In this document: in pieces, positions 54,968-62,641 of the stretch
Layout: each line of letters starts with the position of its first letter
How positions within the stretch are numbered: position 1 is the first letter of the stretch
Origin: Streptomyces sp. V3I8
Lineage (GTDB): Bacteria > Actinomycetota > Actinomycetes > Streptomycetales > Streptomycetaceae
Assembly: GCF_030817535.1 (NCBI RefSeq)
Contig: NZ_JAUSZL010000002.1
Span: 1,674,001-1,738,000 of the forward strand
DNA length: 64,000 bases
Reading direction: 5' to 3'
Position numbers and translations under genes: made by a program
Notes under the pieces: generated by a model
The model's database searches: none
What the model was told of the DNA's origin: nothing
What the model saw: the letters and a program-made list of their open reading frames with translations, nothing else

Positions 54968-54985
54968 CGGTTGGACGGTCAACCG
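54968..54985. promoter_or_regulatory. CGGTTG-N6-CAACCG inverted repeat
   Basis: Six-base arms 30 bp before the sigma factor start; operator or leader hairpin, not decidable from sequence. Confidence 0.3.
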
Positions 54986-55183
54986 TGGGAGCGCGCCCTG
55001 CTGCGGACGGGCACACCCGTGGGACGGGCAGTTCCACTCCCACGAACGTGCCTCCTGTCCGAAGCACTGGGCATTCGCCTGCCCCTGGTCGGGCAGAGCA
55101 AACACGGGTGATGGCACGGGCCCGTGGGAGTCGTGCGTCCGCGACCGCCGGGCCGCCCCGGACACCGGGAGCCGGTACCGGAC

Positions 55184-55208
55184 GCTTAGCCCGACGTCAC
55201 CGGGGTAC
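55184..55208 (+). promoter_or_regulatory. SigB/SigF-type promoter GCTT-N15-GGGTAC
   Basis: GCTT (55184-55187), 15 bases, GGGTAC (55203-55208): one mismatch from the Streptomyces stress promoter GTTT-N14-16-GGGTAY, about 90 bp before the CBS gene and next to a SigB-type sigma gene. Confidence 0.5.
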
Positions 55209-55296
55209 TCCGGGCTGACGTCGACGTCGGCCCGGCACGGTCGGCGGACCCCCACCCCGCCCGTACCGGCCGGAGAGCGCAGGAAAGGTCCACGGC

Positions 55297-55737
55297 ATGG
55301 CTTTTTTCGTCAGGGAGGTCATGACACCGGTCGTCGTCCCGGTGCGGCCGGACGCCTCGCTCGTCGAAGTGGCCCTGCTGATGCGGACCCAGGACGTCGG
55401 CGGTGTCCTGGTGGCCGGTGACGACGGGATCACCGGCGTCCTGACCGACCGTGACATCGCCCTGCGGGCCGTGGCGGACGGAGCCGATCCGCTGACGGTC
55501 CGCGCCGGGACGGTCTGCACGCCGGACCCGGTGGTGATCGGCCCCGACGACCCGGTGGCGGCCGCCGTCGCGGTGATGCGCGAACACGCCGTACGCCGGC
55601 TGCCGGTCGTCGAGGACGGCCGCGCGATCGGTGTGGTCAGCCTGGGTGACCTCGCGATCGCGGAGAACCCGGACTCGGCGCTCGCGCGGATCAGCCGTGC
55701 CGCACCGGACACCGGCGCGGGCGGCACCCGTACCTGA
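55297..55737 (+). CDS. CBS-domain pair protein
   Basis: 146 residues made almost wholly of two CBS motifs (VREVMTPVVVPVRPDASL ... GGVLVAGDDGITGVLTDRDIALRA and AGTVCTPDPVVIGPDDPV ... RRLPVVEDGRAIGVVSLGDLAIA). Such stand-alone Bateman modules bind adenine nucleotides and report energy or stress state. GGAAAGG precedes the ATG. It is divergent from a stress sigma factor with a SigB-like promoter upstream, and the PfpI gene follows 84 bp on. Confidence 0.93.
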   Translation: MAFFVREVMTPVVVPVRPDASLVEVALLMRTQDVGGVLVAGDDGITGVLTDRDIALRAVADGADPLTVRAGTVCTPDPVVIGPDDPVAAAVAVMREHAVRRLPVVEDGRAIGVVSLGDLAIAENPDSALARISRAAPDTGAGGTRT

Positions 55738-55760
55738 CCCGCCCCCGGCACGGAAACACA

Positions 55761-55788
55761 CGGGCACACACGGGCACACACGGGCACA
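55761..55788. repeat. Three 10-bp tandem repeats CGGGCACACA
   Basis: Nearly perfect triplet in the gap between the CBS and PfpI genes; last unit ends CACAAC. No function apparent. Confidence 0.6.
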
Positions 55789-55821
55789 ACGCCGAAGCGA
55801 ACGGAAGAACTGGAGAACCTC

Positions 55822-56370
55822 ATGCGTATTGCGTTTCTGGTGGCGCCGGAGGGTGTCGAGCAGATCGAGCTCACCGATCCCTGGCAGGCCGTCGTCGACG
55901 CGGGCGGCGAGCCCGTGCTGGTGTCGACGGACCCGGGCGAGATCCAGGCGTTCAACCATCTCGACAAGGCGGACACGTTCCCCGTGCAGCAGGTCGTGGG
56001 CGAGGCCTCGGCCGATTCGTTCGACGGCCTGGTGCTGCCCGGCGGCGTGGCCAATCCGGACGCGCTGCGCACGGACGAGAAGGCGGTGGCCTTCGCCCGT
56101 GACTTCTTCGACCAGGGGCGTCCGGTCGCCGCGATCTGTCACGCCCCGTGGACCCTCATCGAGGCCGACGTGGTCCGCGGCCGCACCCTCACCTCGTGGC
56201 CGAGCCTGCGGACGGACCTGCGCAACGCGGGTGCCACCTGGGTCGACGAGCAGGTGTCGGTCTGCGACGCGCAGCCCTCGACCCTCGTCACCAGCCGCAA
56301 GCCGGACGACCTGAAGGCCTTCTGCGAGACATTCGTCGCGGAGTTCCAGAAGCAGTCCCGCCCCTCCTAG
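55822..56370 (+). CDS. PfpI/DJ-1-family type 1 glutamine amidotransferase-like protein
   Basis: 182 residues, with the nucleophile elbow AAICHAPW (C106-H107), the acidic partner in SDSFDGLVLPGG region and flavodoxin-like strands. PfpI-like proteins act as proteases, glyoxalases or deglycases and are commonly stress induced. GGAG precedes the ATG. Follows the CBS gene and is closed by a strong terminator. Confidence 0.94.
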   Translation: MRIAFLVAPEGVEQIELTDPWQAVVDAGGEPVLVSTDPGEIQAFNHLDKADTFPVQQVVGEASADSFDGLVLPGGVANPDALRTDEKAVAFARDFFDQGRPVAAICHAPWTLIEADVVRGRTLTSWPSLRTDLRNAGATWVDEQVSVCDAQPSTLVTSRKPDDLKAFCETFVAEFQKQSRPS

Positions 56371-56435
56371 CGCTCCCGGTTCCCTCACCACCGGGTACAT
56401 CGCTGCCGGACCCGGCACCGTCGGGTCCGCGCCCC

Positions 56436-56466
56436 CAGGCCCCCGCTCAGGACGAGCGGGGGCCTG
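56436..56466 (+). terminator. Strong stem-loop after PfpI gene
   Basis: Perfect 13-base arms CAGGCCCCCGCTC (56436-56448) and GAGCGGGGGCCTG (56454-56466), 5-base loop. Its right arm overlaps the MMPL operator palindrome. Confidence 0.75.
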
Positions 56467-56511
56467 GTGCGTACGCACCAGGACGGGCGGCGGCTGGTCC
56501 GGGCGCACCAG
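56463..56511. promoter_or_regulatory. Two CTGGTGCG/CGCACCAG operators before the MMPL operon
   Basis: CCTGGTGCGTACGCACCAGG (56463-56482) is a perfect 20-bp palindrome; CTGGTCCGGGCGCACCAG (56494-56511) is an imperfect copy, centre 30 bp away. Likely target of the operon's own LuxR-type response regulator. Confidence 0.6.
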
Positions 56512-56621
56512 ACGAGGACGGCGGCTGGGGACGATGTCCCGCGGGGCGCCGGAAGGAAGTCTGGGAGGCGCGTGAACCCCACGCGTTTCCCCTTCCCGAC
56601 GGTGTCTGGAGTGATCAACAG

Positions 56622-58871
56622 GTGGCGATCTTTCTTTACCGGATCGGACGGTGGGCCTTCCGCCGGCGCCGGCTCGTGAGCGCGCTGTGGCTGGGTGTCC
56701 TGGTGCTGGCCGGGGTCGCCGCCGCGGTGGCGCCGGCCGGTCAGGAGGAGGACCTGTCCATGCCCGGCACCGAGTCGCAGAAGGCGTTCGACCTGCTGGA
56801 CGAGCGGTTCCCCGAGAGCAACTCCCAGGGCGCCGAGGCCCGTCTGGTCTTCCGGGCCCCGGACGGGCAGCGGGTGACGGCCCAAGGGAACAGGACGGCC
56901 GTCGAGAAGACGCTCGGCGCGCTGGACGGCGGTGATCAGGTCGCATCGACCACCGACCCCTACGGGACCGGCGCGGTCAGCGAGGACGGCACCGTCGCCT
57001 ACTCCACGGTCACCTACACCGCGGACGCCGTCGACCTGACCGGGCCGACGAAGACCGCTCTCGAGAAGGCCGCGAGCCGGGCCCGGGACGCGGGACTGAC
57101 CGTGGAGATCGGCGGCTCCGCCCTGGACGCGGAGGAGGAACTGGGCGGTACGACGGAGATCGTCGGCGTGGCGGTGGCGGCGGTGGTCCTTGTCCTCGCC
57201 CTCGGGTCGCTGGTCGCGGCCGGACTGTCGCTGCTGACCGCGTTCGTGGGCGTGGCCGTCGCCTTCGGCCTGGTCTCCGCGCTGGCCGTTCCGCTGGGCC
57301 TGACGTCCACCGTCGCCATCCTGGCGCTGATGCTGGGACTGGCGGTCGGCATCGACTACGCGCTCTTCATCACCTCCCGCTTCCGCGACGAGCGCGCCCG
57401 GGGCAGCGGGCCGGAGGAGGCCGCCGGCCGGGCGGTGGGCACGGCCGGATCCGCCGTCGTCTTCGCCGGCGCGACCGTCTTCATCGCCCTGGCCGGGCTG
57501 GGGGTCGTCGGCATCCCCGAGCTCACGAAAATGGGCCTGGGCGGCGCGGGCGCCGTGGCCCTTGCCGTACTCGTCGCGCTGACCCTGGTCCCCGCGCTGT
57601 TCGGCTTCTCCGGCCGGCGGACGCTGTCCCGGTCCGTCCGCAGGGCCACCCGGCCGGGAAGCGAGCACCCGCACCCGGCGCCGGCCGCGGCCGGCCGGGA
57701 CGGGCTCGGCGTCCGCTGGGCGCGGTTCGTGCTGCGCCGACCGGTGCCCGTGCTGATGATCGCCGGGCTCGGTCTCGGCGCCGTCGCCCTACCGGCGCTG
57801 AGCCTCGAACTCGGGCTGCCCGGGGACGAGTCCAAGTCCGTGGAGACCACCCAGCGGCGTGCCTACGACCTGCTGTCGGAGGGCTTCGGTCCTGGCTTCA
57901 ACGGCCCGTTGACCGTCGTCGTGGACACGTCGCGGTCCAAGGACACCCGGGCCACCGCGGACCTGGTCGTCAAAACTGTACGGGAAGTGGACGGGGTCGC
58001 GTCGGTCGGTGATCCGGTTCTCAGCCGGGCCGAGGACACGGCCGTCCTCACCGCCGTCCCGCGGACCGCGCCGAACAGCGGCGAGACCAAGGACCTGGTG
58101 CACGCGATCCGGGACGCGCTCTCCGACGTCGAGGCCGACACGGGCGCCGGCATCGCGGTGACCGGCACCACCGCGCTGAACATCGACATCTCCGAGGCCA
58201 TGTCCGACGCCCTCGTCCCCTATCTGACCGTGGTCATCGGCCTGGCGGTGCTCCTGCTGACGGTGGTCTTCCGCTCGGTGCTGGTCCCGGTCAAGGCCGC
58301 GCTCGGTTTCCTGCTGTCGGTGGGTGCCGCCTTCGGCGTCGTCGTCGCCGTCTTCCAGTGGGGCTGGGCGGCGGACCTGATCGGCATCGAGCAGACCGGA
58401 CCGGTCATGTCGCTCATGCCGATCCTCATCATCGGCATCGTGTTCGGCCTCGCCATGGACTACGAGGTCTTCCTCCTCACCCGGATGCGGGAGGCCCACG
58501 TCCACGGCGCGTCCCCCGGCGAGGCGGTCGTCAGCGGTTTCCGGCACAGCGGACGCGTGGTGGCCGCCGCGGCGATCATCATGATCAGCGTGTTCGCCGG
58601 ATTCATCGGGATGAACAGCCCGACCATCCAGACGATGGGTGTCGGCCTCGCCTCCGCCGTCGCCTTCGACGCCTTCGTGGTCCGGATGGCGATCGCACCC
58701 GCGGTCCTGGCACTGCTCGGCCACCGCGCCTGGTGGCTGCCCCGTACCCTGAACCGTGTGCTGCCGAACGTGGACGTCGAGGGGGAGAAACTGAGCAGGC
58801 ATGTCCCGGCCCCCGCGACCGTGCCGGACGCGACGGTGCCGCCGCTCCCCGTCGGCCGGTACCCGCACTGA
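56622..58871 (+). CDS. MMPL-family RND transporter
   Basis: 749 residues, twelve membrane helices in the 1+5/1+5 arrangement of MMPL exporters with two extracytoplasmic porter loops (about 35-170 and 395-520). Motifs include LALMLGLAVGIDYALFITSRFRDE-type and GIVFGLAMDYEVFLLTRMRE, with the proton-relay Asp-Tyr pairs. Such pumps export lipids, siderophores or drugs. GTG at 56622 (VAIFLYRIGRWAFRRRRLV) is chosen, with GGAG ten bases upstream; the open frame continues 5' but crosses a terminator and operators. Seven bases separate it from the histidine kinase gene. Confidence 0.93.
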   Translation: MAIFLYRIGRWAFRRRRLVSALWLGVLVLAGVAAAVAPAGQEEDLSMPGTESQKAFDLLDERFPESNSQGAEARLVFRAPDGQRVTAQGNRTAVEKTLGALDGGDQVASTTDPYGTGAVSEDGTVAYSTVTYTADAVDLTGPTKTALEKAASRARDAGLTVEIGGSALDAEEELGGTTEIVGVAVAAVVLVLALGSLVAAGLSLLTAFVGVAVAFGLVSALAVPLGLTSTVAILALMLGLAVGIDYALFITSRFRDERARGSGPEEAAGRAVGTAGSAVVFAGATVFIALAGLGVVGIPELTKMGLGGAGAVALAVLVALTLVPALFGFSGRRTLSRSVRRATRPGSEHPHPAPAAAGRDGLGVRWARFVLRRPVPVLMIAGLGLGAVALPALSLELGLPGDESKSVETTQRRAYDLLSEGFGPGFNGPLTVVVDTSRSKDTRATADLVVKTVREVDGVASVGDPVLSRAEDTAVLTAVPRTAPNSGETKDLVHAIRDALSDVEADTGAGIAVTGTTALNIDISEAMSDALVPYLTVVIGLAVLLLTVVFRSVLVPVKAALGFLLSVGAAFGVVVAVFQWGWAADLIGIEQTGPVMSLMPILIIGIVFGLAMDYEVFLLTRMREAHVHGASPGEAVVSGFRHSGRVVAAAAIIMISVFAGFIGMNSPTIQTMGVGLASAVAFDAFVVRMAIAPAVLALLGHRAWWLPRTLNRVLPNVDVEGEKLSRHVPAPATVPDATVPPLPVGRYPH

Positions 58872-58878
58872 GCCGGCG

Positions 58879-60156
58879 ATGACGCACACGGGTGGCGGCG
58901 GCCCGAGGCCGCGCGGCAGGTGGTGGCGGGAGACCGCGATCACGGCGACGGCGTTCGCGCTCTGCCTGTTCGGCGGCGTGGTGAAGGACGACGGCAGCAC
59001 GTTCTCACCGCCGTCCGCCACCGCCTGGTTCGTCGCCGTGGTGTCCTGTGCCGTGCTGCCGGTGCGGCACCGGGTGCCCCTGACCGCGGTGGTCGCCACG
59101 ACCGCGAGCGGCGTGCTGGCACCGTTCCTGGGCCTCCTGCTGAGCCCGCTCATCGCGGCCCCCGCCGTGATCACCGCTTACTCCTACTCGCTCACCGCGC
59201 GCACCGAACGGCGCGCGGTGAGCGCGGTGGCACTCGTCTCCGTGGCGCTGCTGGTCGCCTCGGCCCCGTTGTTCGGGACCCTGTCGTGGAGGGACGCGAG
59301 CAGGGTGGGGGCGGTGTCGGCGTTCCCGCTGATGGCCGGCGTGCTCGGTCACTCGGTGCGCAACCGGCGGGCCTACCTGGCGGCCGTGGAGGAGCGGGCC
59401 CGGCGGGCCGAGAAGAGCCGGGAGAGCGAGGCGCGCCGCAGGGTGGCCGAGGAACGGGTGCGCATCGCCCGGGAACTGCACGACCTGGTGGCCCATCAGA
59501 TCACCCTGGCCAACGCGCAGGCCACGGTCGCCGCCCATCTCTTCGACGTCCGCCCGGAGCAGACCCGCAAGAGCCTCAAGGAGCTCATCGGGACCACCGC
59601 CGACGCGCTCGACGGCCTGCGGGCCACGGTCGGTCTGCTGCGCCAGTCCGGGGACGCGGCCGCGCCCGCCGAACCGGCGCCCGGGCTGTCGCGGCTCCCC
59701 ACGCTCGTCGAGTCCTTCCGCCGCGCGGGTCTGGAGGTGTCGGTGCACGAGGAGGGCACGGCCAGGCCGCTGCCCCCGGGGGTGGACCTCACCGCCTACC
59801 GCATCGTCCAGGAGGCCCTGACCAACGTGACCAAGCACGCCGGTACCGGCAGCGCCCGGGTACGCCTCGCCTGGACCCGTGATCGCATGACCATCACCGT
59901 CGCCGACGACGGAGAGGGCGCCCGTACGGCGCCGGCCGCCTCCACGGGACCGGGTACGGCCGCGGGACCGGCGGATACGGCCGCGGAACTGGAGCGTCCA
60001 CCGGGCTACGGTCTGATCGGGATGCGTGAACGCGCCACCGCGGTCGGCGGACACCTCTCCACCGGCAGCCGCCCGGAGGGCGGCTTCCTCGTGTCCGCCC
60101 GACTGCCCGTCCCGCCCGCGCGGACGGGCGGCGCGGAGGCCGGGGAGACGCCGTGA
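58879..60156 (+). CDS. Sensor histidine kinase (NarL/DesK type)
   Basis: 425 residues: N-terminal membrane part with four to five helices (about 18-155), a dimerisation helix with the phospho-accepting H201 in RIARELHDLVAHQITLANAQA (HisKA_3), and a HATPase domain (YRIVQEALTNVTKHAG, VADDGEGA, GYGLIGMRERATAVGG). It autophosphorylates in response to a membrane or envelope signal and passes phosphate to the response regulator whose GTG overlaps its stop. Confidence 0.95.
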   Translation: MTHTGGGGPRPRGRWWRETAITATAFALCLFGGVVKDDGSTFSPPSATAWFVAVVSCAVLPVRHRVPLTAVVATTASGVLAPFLGLLLSPLIAAPAVITAYSYSLTARTERRAVSAVALVSVALLVASAPLFGTLSWRDASRVGAVSAFPLMAGVLGHSVRNRRAYLAAVEERARRAEKSRESEARRRVAEERVRIARELHDLVAHQITLANAQATVAAHLFDVRPEQTRKSLKELIGTTADALDGLRATVGLLRQSGDAAAPAEPAPGLSRLPTLVESFRRAGLEVSVHEEGTARPLPPGVDLTAYRIVQEALTNVTKHAGTGSARVRLAWTRDRMTITVADDGEGARTAPAASTGPGTAAGPADTAAELERPPGYGLIGMRERATAVGGHLSTGSRPEGGFLVSARLPVPPARTGGAEAGETP

Positions 60157-60830
60157 CGCCGCCGGTGCTGCGGGTGCTCCTCGCCGACGATCAGGCCCTG
60201 CTGCGGGGCGCCTTCCGGATGCTGCTCGACACCGCCGACGACATCACCGTGGTCGGCGAGGCCGCCGACGGCCGGGAAGCGGTACACCTCACGCGGGAGC
60301 TGCGCCCGGACGTGGTGATCATGGACATCCGGATGCCCGGGATGGACGGTCTCACCGCCACGTCGGAGATCTGCGCGGACCCGGAACTGCGCGGCAGCCG
60401 CATCCTGGTCCTCACCACGTACGAGACCGACGAGTACGTGGCCCAGGCGCTGCGCGCGGGGGCCGGCGGCTTCATCGGCAAGGGCATCGGGGCCGAGGAC
60501 CTGCTGGACGCCGTACGGACGGTCGCCGAGGGCGACACCCTGCTCTCCCCGGCCGCGACCCGCTCCCTGGTCGCCCGTTTCCTGGCCACACCGGACGACG
60601 TCCCGCCGCACCGCCCCGAACGGCTGGCCGTGCTCACCCCGCGCGAACGCGAGATGGTGGCGCTGGTCGCGACCGGCCTGTCCAACCAGGAGATCGCCGA
60701 GCGGATGTTCCTCAGTCCGTTCACCGTACGCGCCCATGTGCAGCGCGCCATGACCAAACTGGAGGCCCGCGACCGCGCCCAGCTGGTGGTGATCGCCTAC
60801 CGGACGGGCCTGGCCCACCCGGACCGGTGA
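60153..60830 (+). CDS. LuxR/NarL-family response regulator
   Basis: 225 residues: receiver domain with acidic pocket DD (12-13), phospho-acceptor D58 (VVIMDIRMPGMDG) and conserved T/K positions (LTTYETDEYV, FIGKG); C-terminal GerE helix-turn-helix (LTPREREMVALVATGLSNQEIAERMFLSPFTVRAHV). GTG start overlaps the kinase stop. Last gene of the MMPL operon, and the likely binder of the paired palindromes at 56463-56511. Confidence 0.95.
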   Translation: MTPPVLRVLLADDQALLRGAFRMLLDTADDITVVGEAADGREAVHLTRELRPDVVIMDIRMPGMDGLTATSEICADPELRGSRILVLTTYETDEYVAQALRAGAGGFIGKGIGAEDLLDAVRTVAEGDTLLSPAATRSLVARFLATPDDVPPHRPERLAVLTPREREMVALVATGLSNQEIAERMFLSPFTVRAHVQRAMTKLEARDRAQLVVIAYRTGLAHPDR

Positions 60831-60843
60831 GGGGCGCGCCCCG

Positions 60844-60893
60844 TCAGGGGCGCGGGGAACTGCGCGACCGGCCCCCACCGGCCCGGCAGCCGA
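60844..60893 (+). repeat. Dispersed intergenic repeat, copy 8
   Basis: The most complete copy: CAGGGGCGCGGGGAACTGCG, CGACCGGCCCCCACCGGCCC, then GGCAGCCGATGAACG, between the response regulator and ABC-F genes; preceded by the palindrome GGGGCGCGCCCC. Confidence 0.7.
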
Positions 60894-60940
60894 TGAACGA
60901 CCCCGGTCCCCGGCCCCGAGCGCCGGGTCGATCGTCGACG

Positions 60941-62560
60941 TCAGCGCCGACGGTCGACCCGCCGCTCGTCCCACACCGGCTCCGTCGTCTCCCGCACCCG
61001 TCCGTCGCTCCCGAACACCAGATACCGGTCGAACGCCCGCGCGAACCACCGGTCGTGGGTGACCGCCAGCACGGTCCCCCGGTACGCCTCCAGCCCTTCC
61101 TGCAGCGCCTCCGCCGACTCCAGGTCGAGGTTGTCCGTCGGCTCGTCGAGGAGCAGCGCCGTGGACCCCTCCAGCTCCAGCAGCAGGATCTGGAAGCGCG
61201 CCTGCTGCCCGCCCGACAGCCGGTCGAACCGCTGTTCCGCCTGCGCCGTCAGCTCGTACCGCCGCAGCCGCGACATCGCGGCGCCCCGGTCCTGGGAGTG
61301 CTCGGTCCACAGGATGTCGAGCAGCGGGCGTCCCTCCAGCTCGGGGTGGGCGTGGGTCTGCGCGAAGTGCCCGGGCACGACACGCGCGCCGAGTTTCCAC
61401 TCCCCCGTGTGCGCGACCTCGCCACCCGCCAGCAACCGCAGGAAGTGCGACTTGCCGGAGCCGTTCGAGCCGAGCACGGCGACCCGCTCGCCGTAGAAGA
61501 CCTCCAGGTCGAAGGGGTGCATCAGGCCGGTGAGCTCCAGCCCCTTGCACGTCACGGCCCGTACCCCGGTGCGTCCGCCGTGCAGGCGCATCGTGATGTC
61601 CTGCTCGCGCGGCGGCTCCGGCGGCGGCCCGGCCTCCTCGAACTTGCGCAGCCTGGTCTGCGCGGCCTGGTAGCGCGAGGCCAGTTCATGGCTGATGGAG
61701 GCCGCCTGGCGCAGGTTGAGCACCAGCTTCTTGAGCTGGGCGTGCTTCTCGTCCCAGCGCCGCCGCAGCTCCTCGAAGCGCGCGAAGCGCTCACGGCGGG
61801 CCTCGTGGTAGGTGGCGAAGCCGCCGCCGTGCACCCAGGCGTCGGCGCCGGCCGGGCCGGGCTCCACGCTGACGATCTTCTCGGCGGAACGGGCGAGCAG
61901 TTCCCGGTCGTGGGAGACGAACAGGACCGTCTTGCGGGTCTCCCGCAGCTTCTCCTCCAGCCAGCGCTTGCCGGGGACGTCGAGGTAGTTGTCCGGTTCG
62001 TCGAGGAGCAGCACCTCGTCGGTGCCGCGCAGCAGCGCCTCCAGCACGAGCCGTTTCTGCTCGCCGCCCGACAGGGTCCGTACCTCGCGGAACTGCGCCT
62101 TGTCGTAGGGCACGCCGAGCGCGGCCGTGGTGCAGATGTCCCAGAGCGTCTCGGCCTCGTACCCGCGGACCTCCGCCCAGTCGGACAGGGCCTGCGCGTA
62201 CTGGAGCTGGGCGGCCTCGTCGTCGACCGTCAGGAGGGCGTGCTCGGCGTGGTCCACGGCCTGCGCCGCCTCGCGGATCCGCGGCTGGGCCACGGACACG
62301 AGCAGGTCGCGCACGGTCGTCTCGTCCCGTACGGATCCCACGAACTGGCGCATCACGCCGAGCCCGCCGCTCACCGTGACGGTGCCGCCGTGCGGTTTCA
62401 GCTCACCGGAGATGAGCCGCAGCAAGGTCGTCTTGCCCGCGCCGTTGGGTCCCACGAGCGCGACCGCGGCCCCTTCGCCCACCCGGAAGGAGACGTCGCC
62501 GAGCAGCGCCCTCCCGTCGGGGAGGTAGTACTCCAGGTGCGCGGCTTCGAGATGTCCCAT
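60941..62560 (-). CDS. ABC-F family ATP-binding cassette protein
   Basis: 539 residues, two ABC domains and no membrane helices. Domain 1: Walker A GPNGAGKTT, signature LSGGEQKRLVLEALL, Walker B VLLLDEPDNYLD. Interdomain linker (about 250-320, charged coiled coil RRERFARFEELRRRWDEKHAQLKKLV). Domain 2: GSNGSGKSH, RLSGGQQARFQILLLEL and ALLLDEPTDNLD. ABC-F proteins act on the ribosome, some giving antibiotic protection; the subfamily cannot be settled here. ATG at 62560; the mRNA may be nearly leaderless. Confidence 0.92.
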   Translation of the reverse strand: MGHLEAAHLEYYLPDGRALLGDVSFRVGEGAAVALVGPNGAGKTTLLRLISGELKPHGGTVTVSGGLGVMRQFVGSVRDETTVRDLLVSVAQPRIREAAQAVDHAEHALLTVDDEAAQLQYAQALSDWAEVRGYEAETLWDICTTAALGVPYDKAQFREVRTLSGGEQKRLVLEALLRGTDEVLLLDEPDNYLDVPGKRWLEEKLRETRKTVLFVSHDRELLARSAEKIVSVEPGPAGADAWVHGGGFATYHEARRERFARFEELRRRWDEKHAQLKKLVLNLRQAASISHELASRYQAAQTRLRKFEEAGPPPEPPREQDITMRLHGGRTGVRAVTCKGLELTGLMHPFDLEVFYGERVAVLGSNGSGKSHFLRLLAGGEVAHTGEWKLGARVVPGHFAQTHAHPELEGRPLLDILWTEHSQDRGAAMSRLRRYELTAQAEQRFDRLSGGQQARFQILLLELEGSTALLLDEPTDNLDLESAEALQEGLEAYRGTVLAVTHDRWFARAFDRYLVFGSDGRVRETTEPVWDERRVDRRR

Positions 62561-62568
62561 GGTCGCGC

Positions 62569-62598
62569 ATTGTCCGGGTCGGACAGGCGGCGGGGCAA
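62569..62598 (-). promoter_or_regulatory. Promoter of the ABC-F gene, TTGCCC / GACAAT
   Basis: -35 TTGCCC (62598-62593), 18-bp spacer, -10 GACAAT (62574-62569), eight bases before the ATG; no ribosome site follows, so the transcript is leaderless or nearly so. Confidence 0.45.
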
Positions 62599-62641
62599 AC
62601 CGATATGCGCGGCGGGGGCCCGCCAGGGTAGACGATGGAGC

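Larger units (their letters stand above)
54939..55296. other. 358-bp divergent region between sigma factor and CBS gene
   Basis: No gene seen. Contains an inverted repeat CGGTTG-N6-CAACCG (54968-54985) just before the sigma gene and a SigB-like promoter (55184-55208) pointing to the CBS gene. Confidence 0.55.

Noticed and set aside
55754..55790. Attachment site or iteron origin from the CGGGCACACA repeats
   Set aside because: Only three units between ordinary genes, with no integrase or replication gene near.
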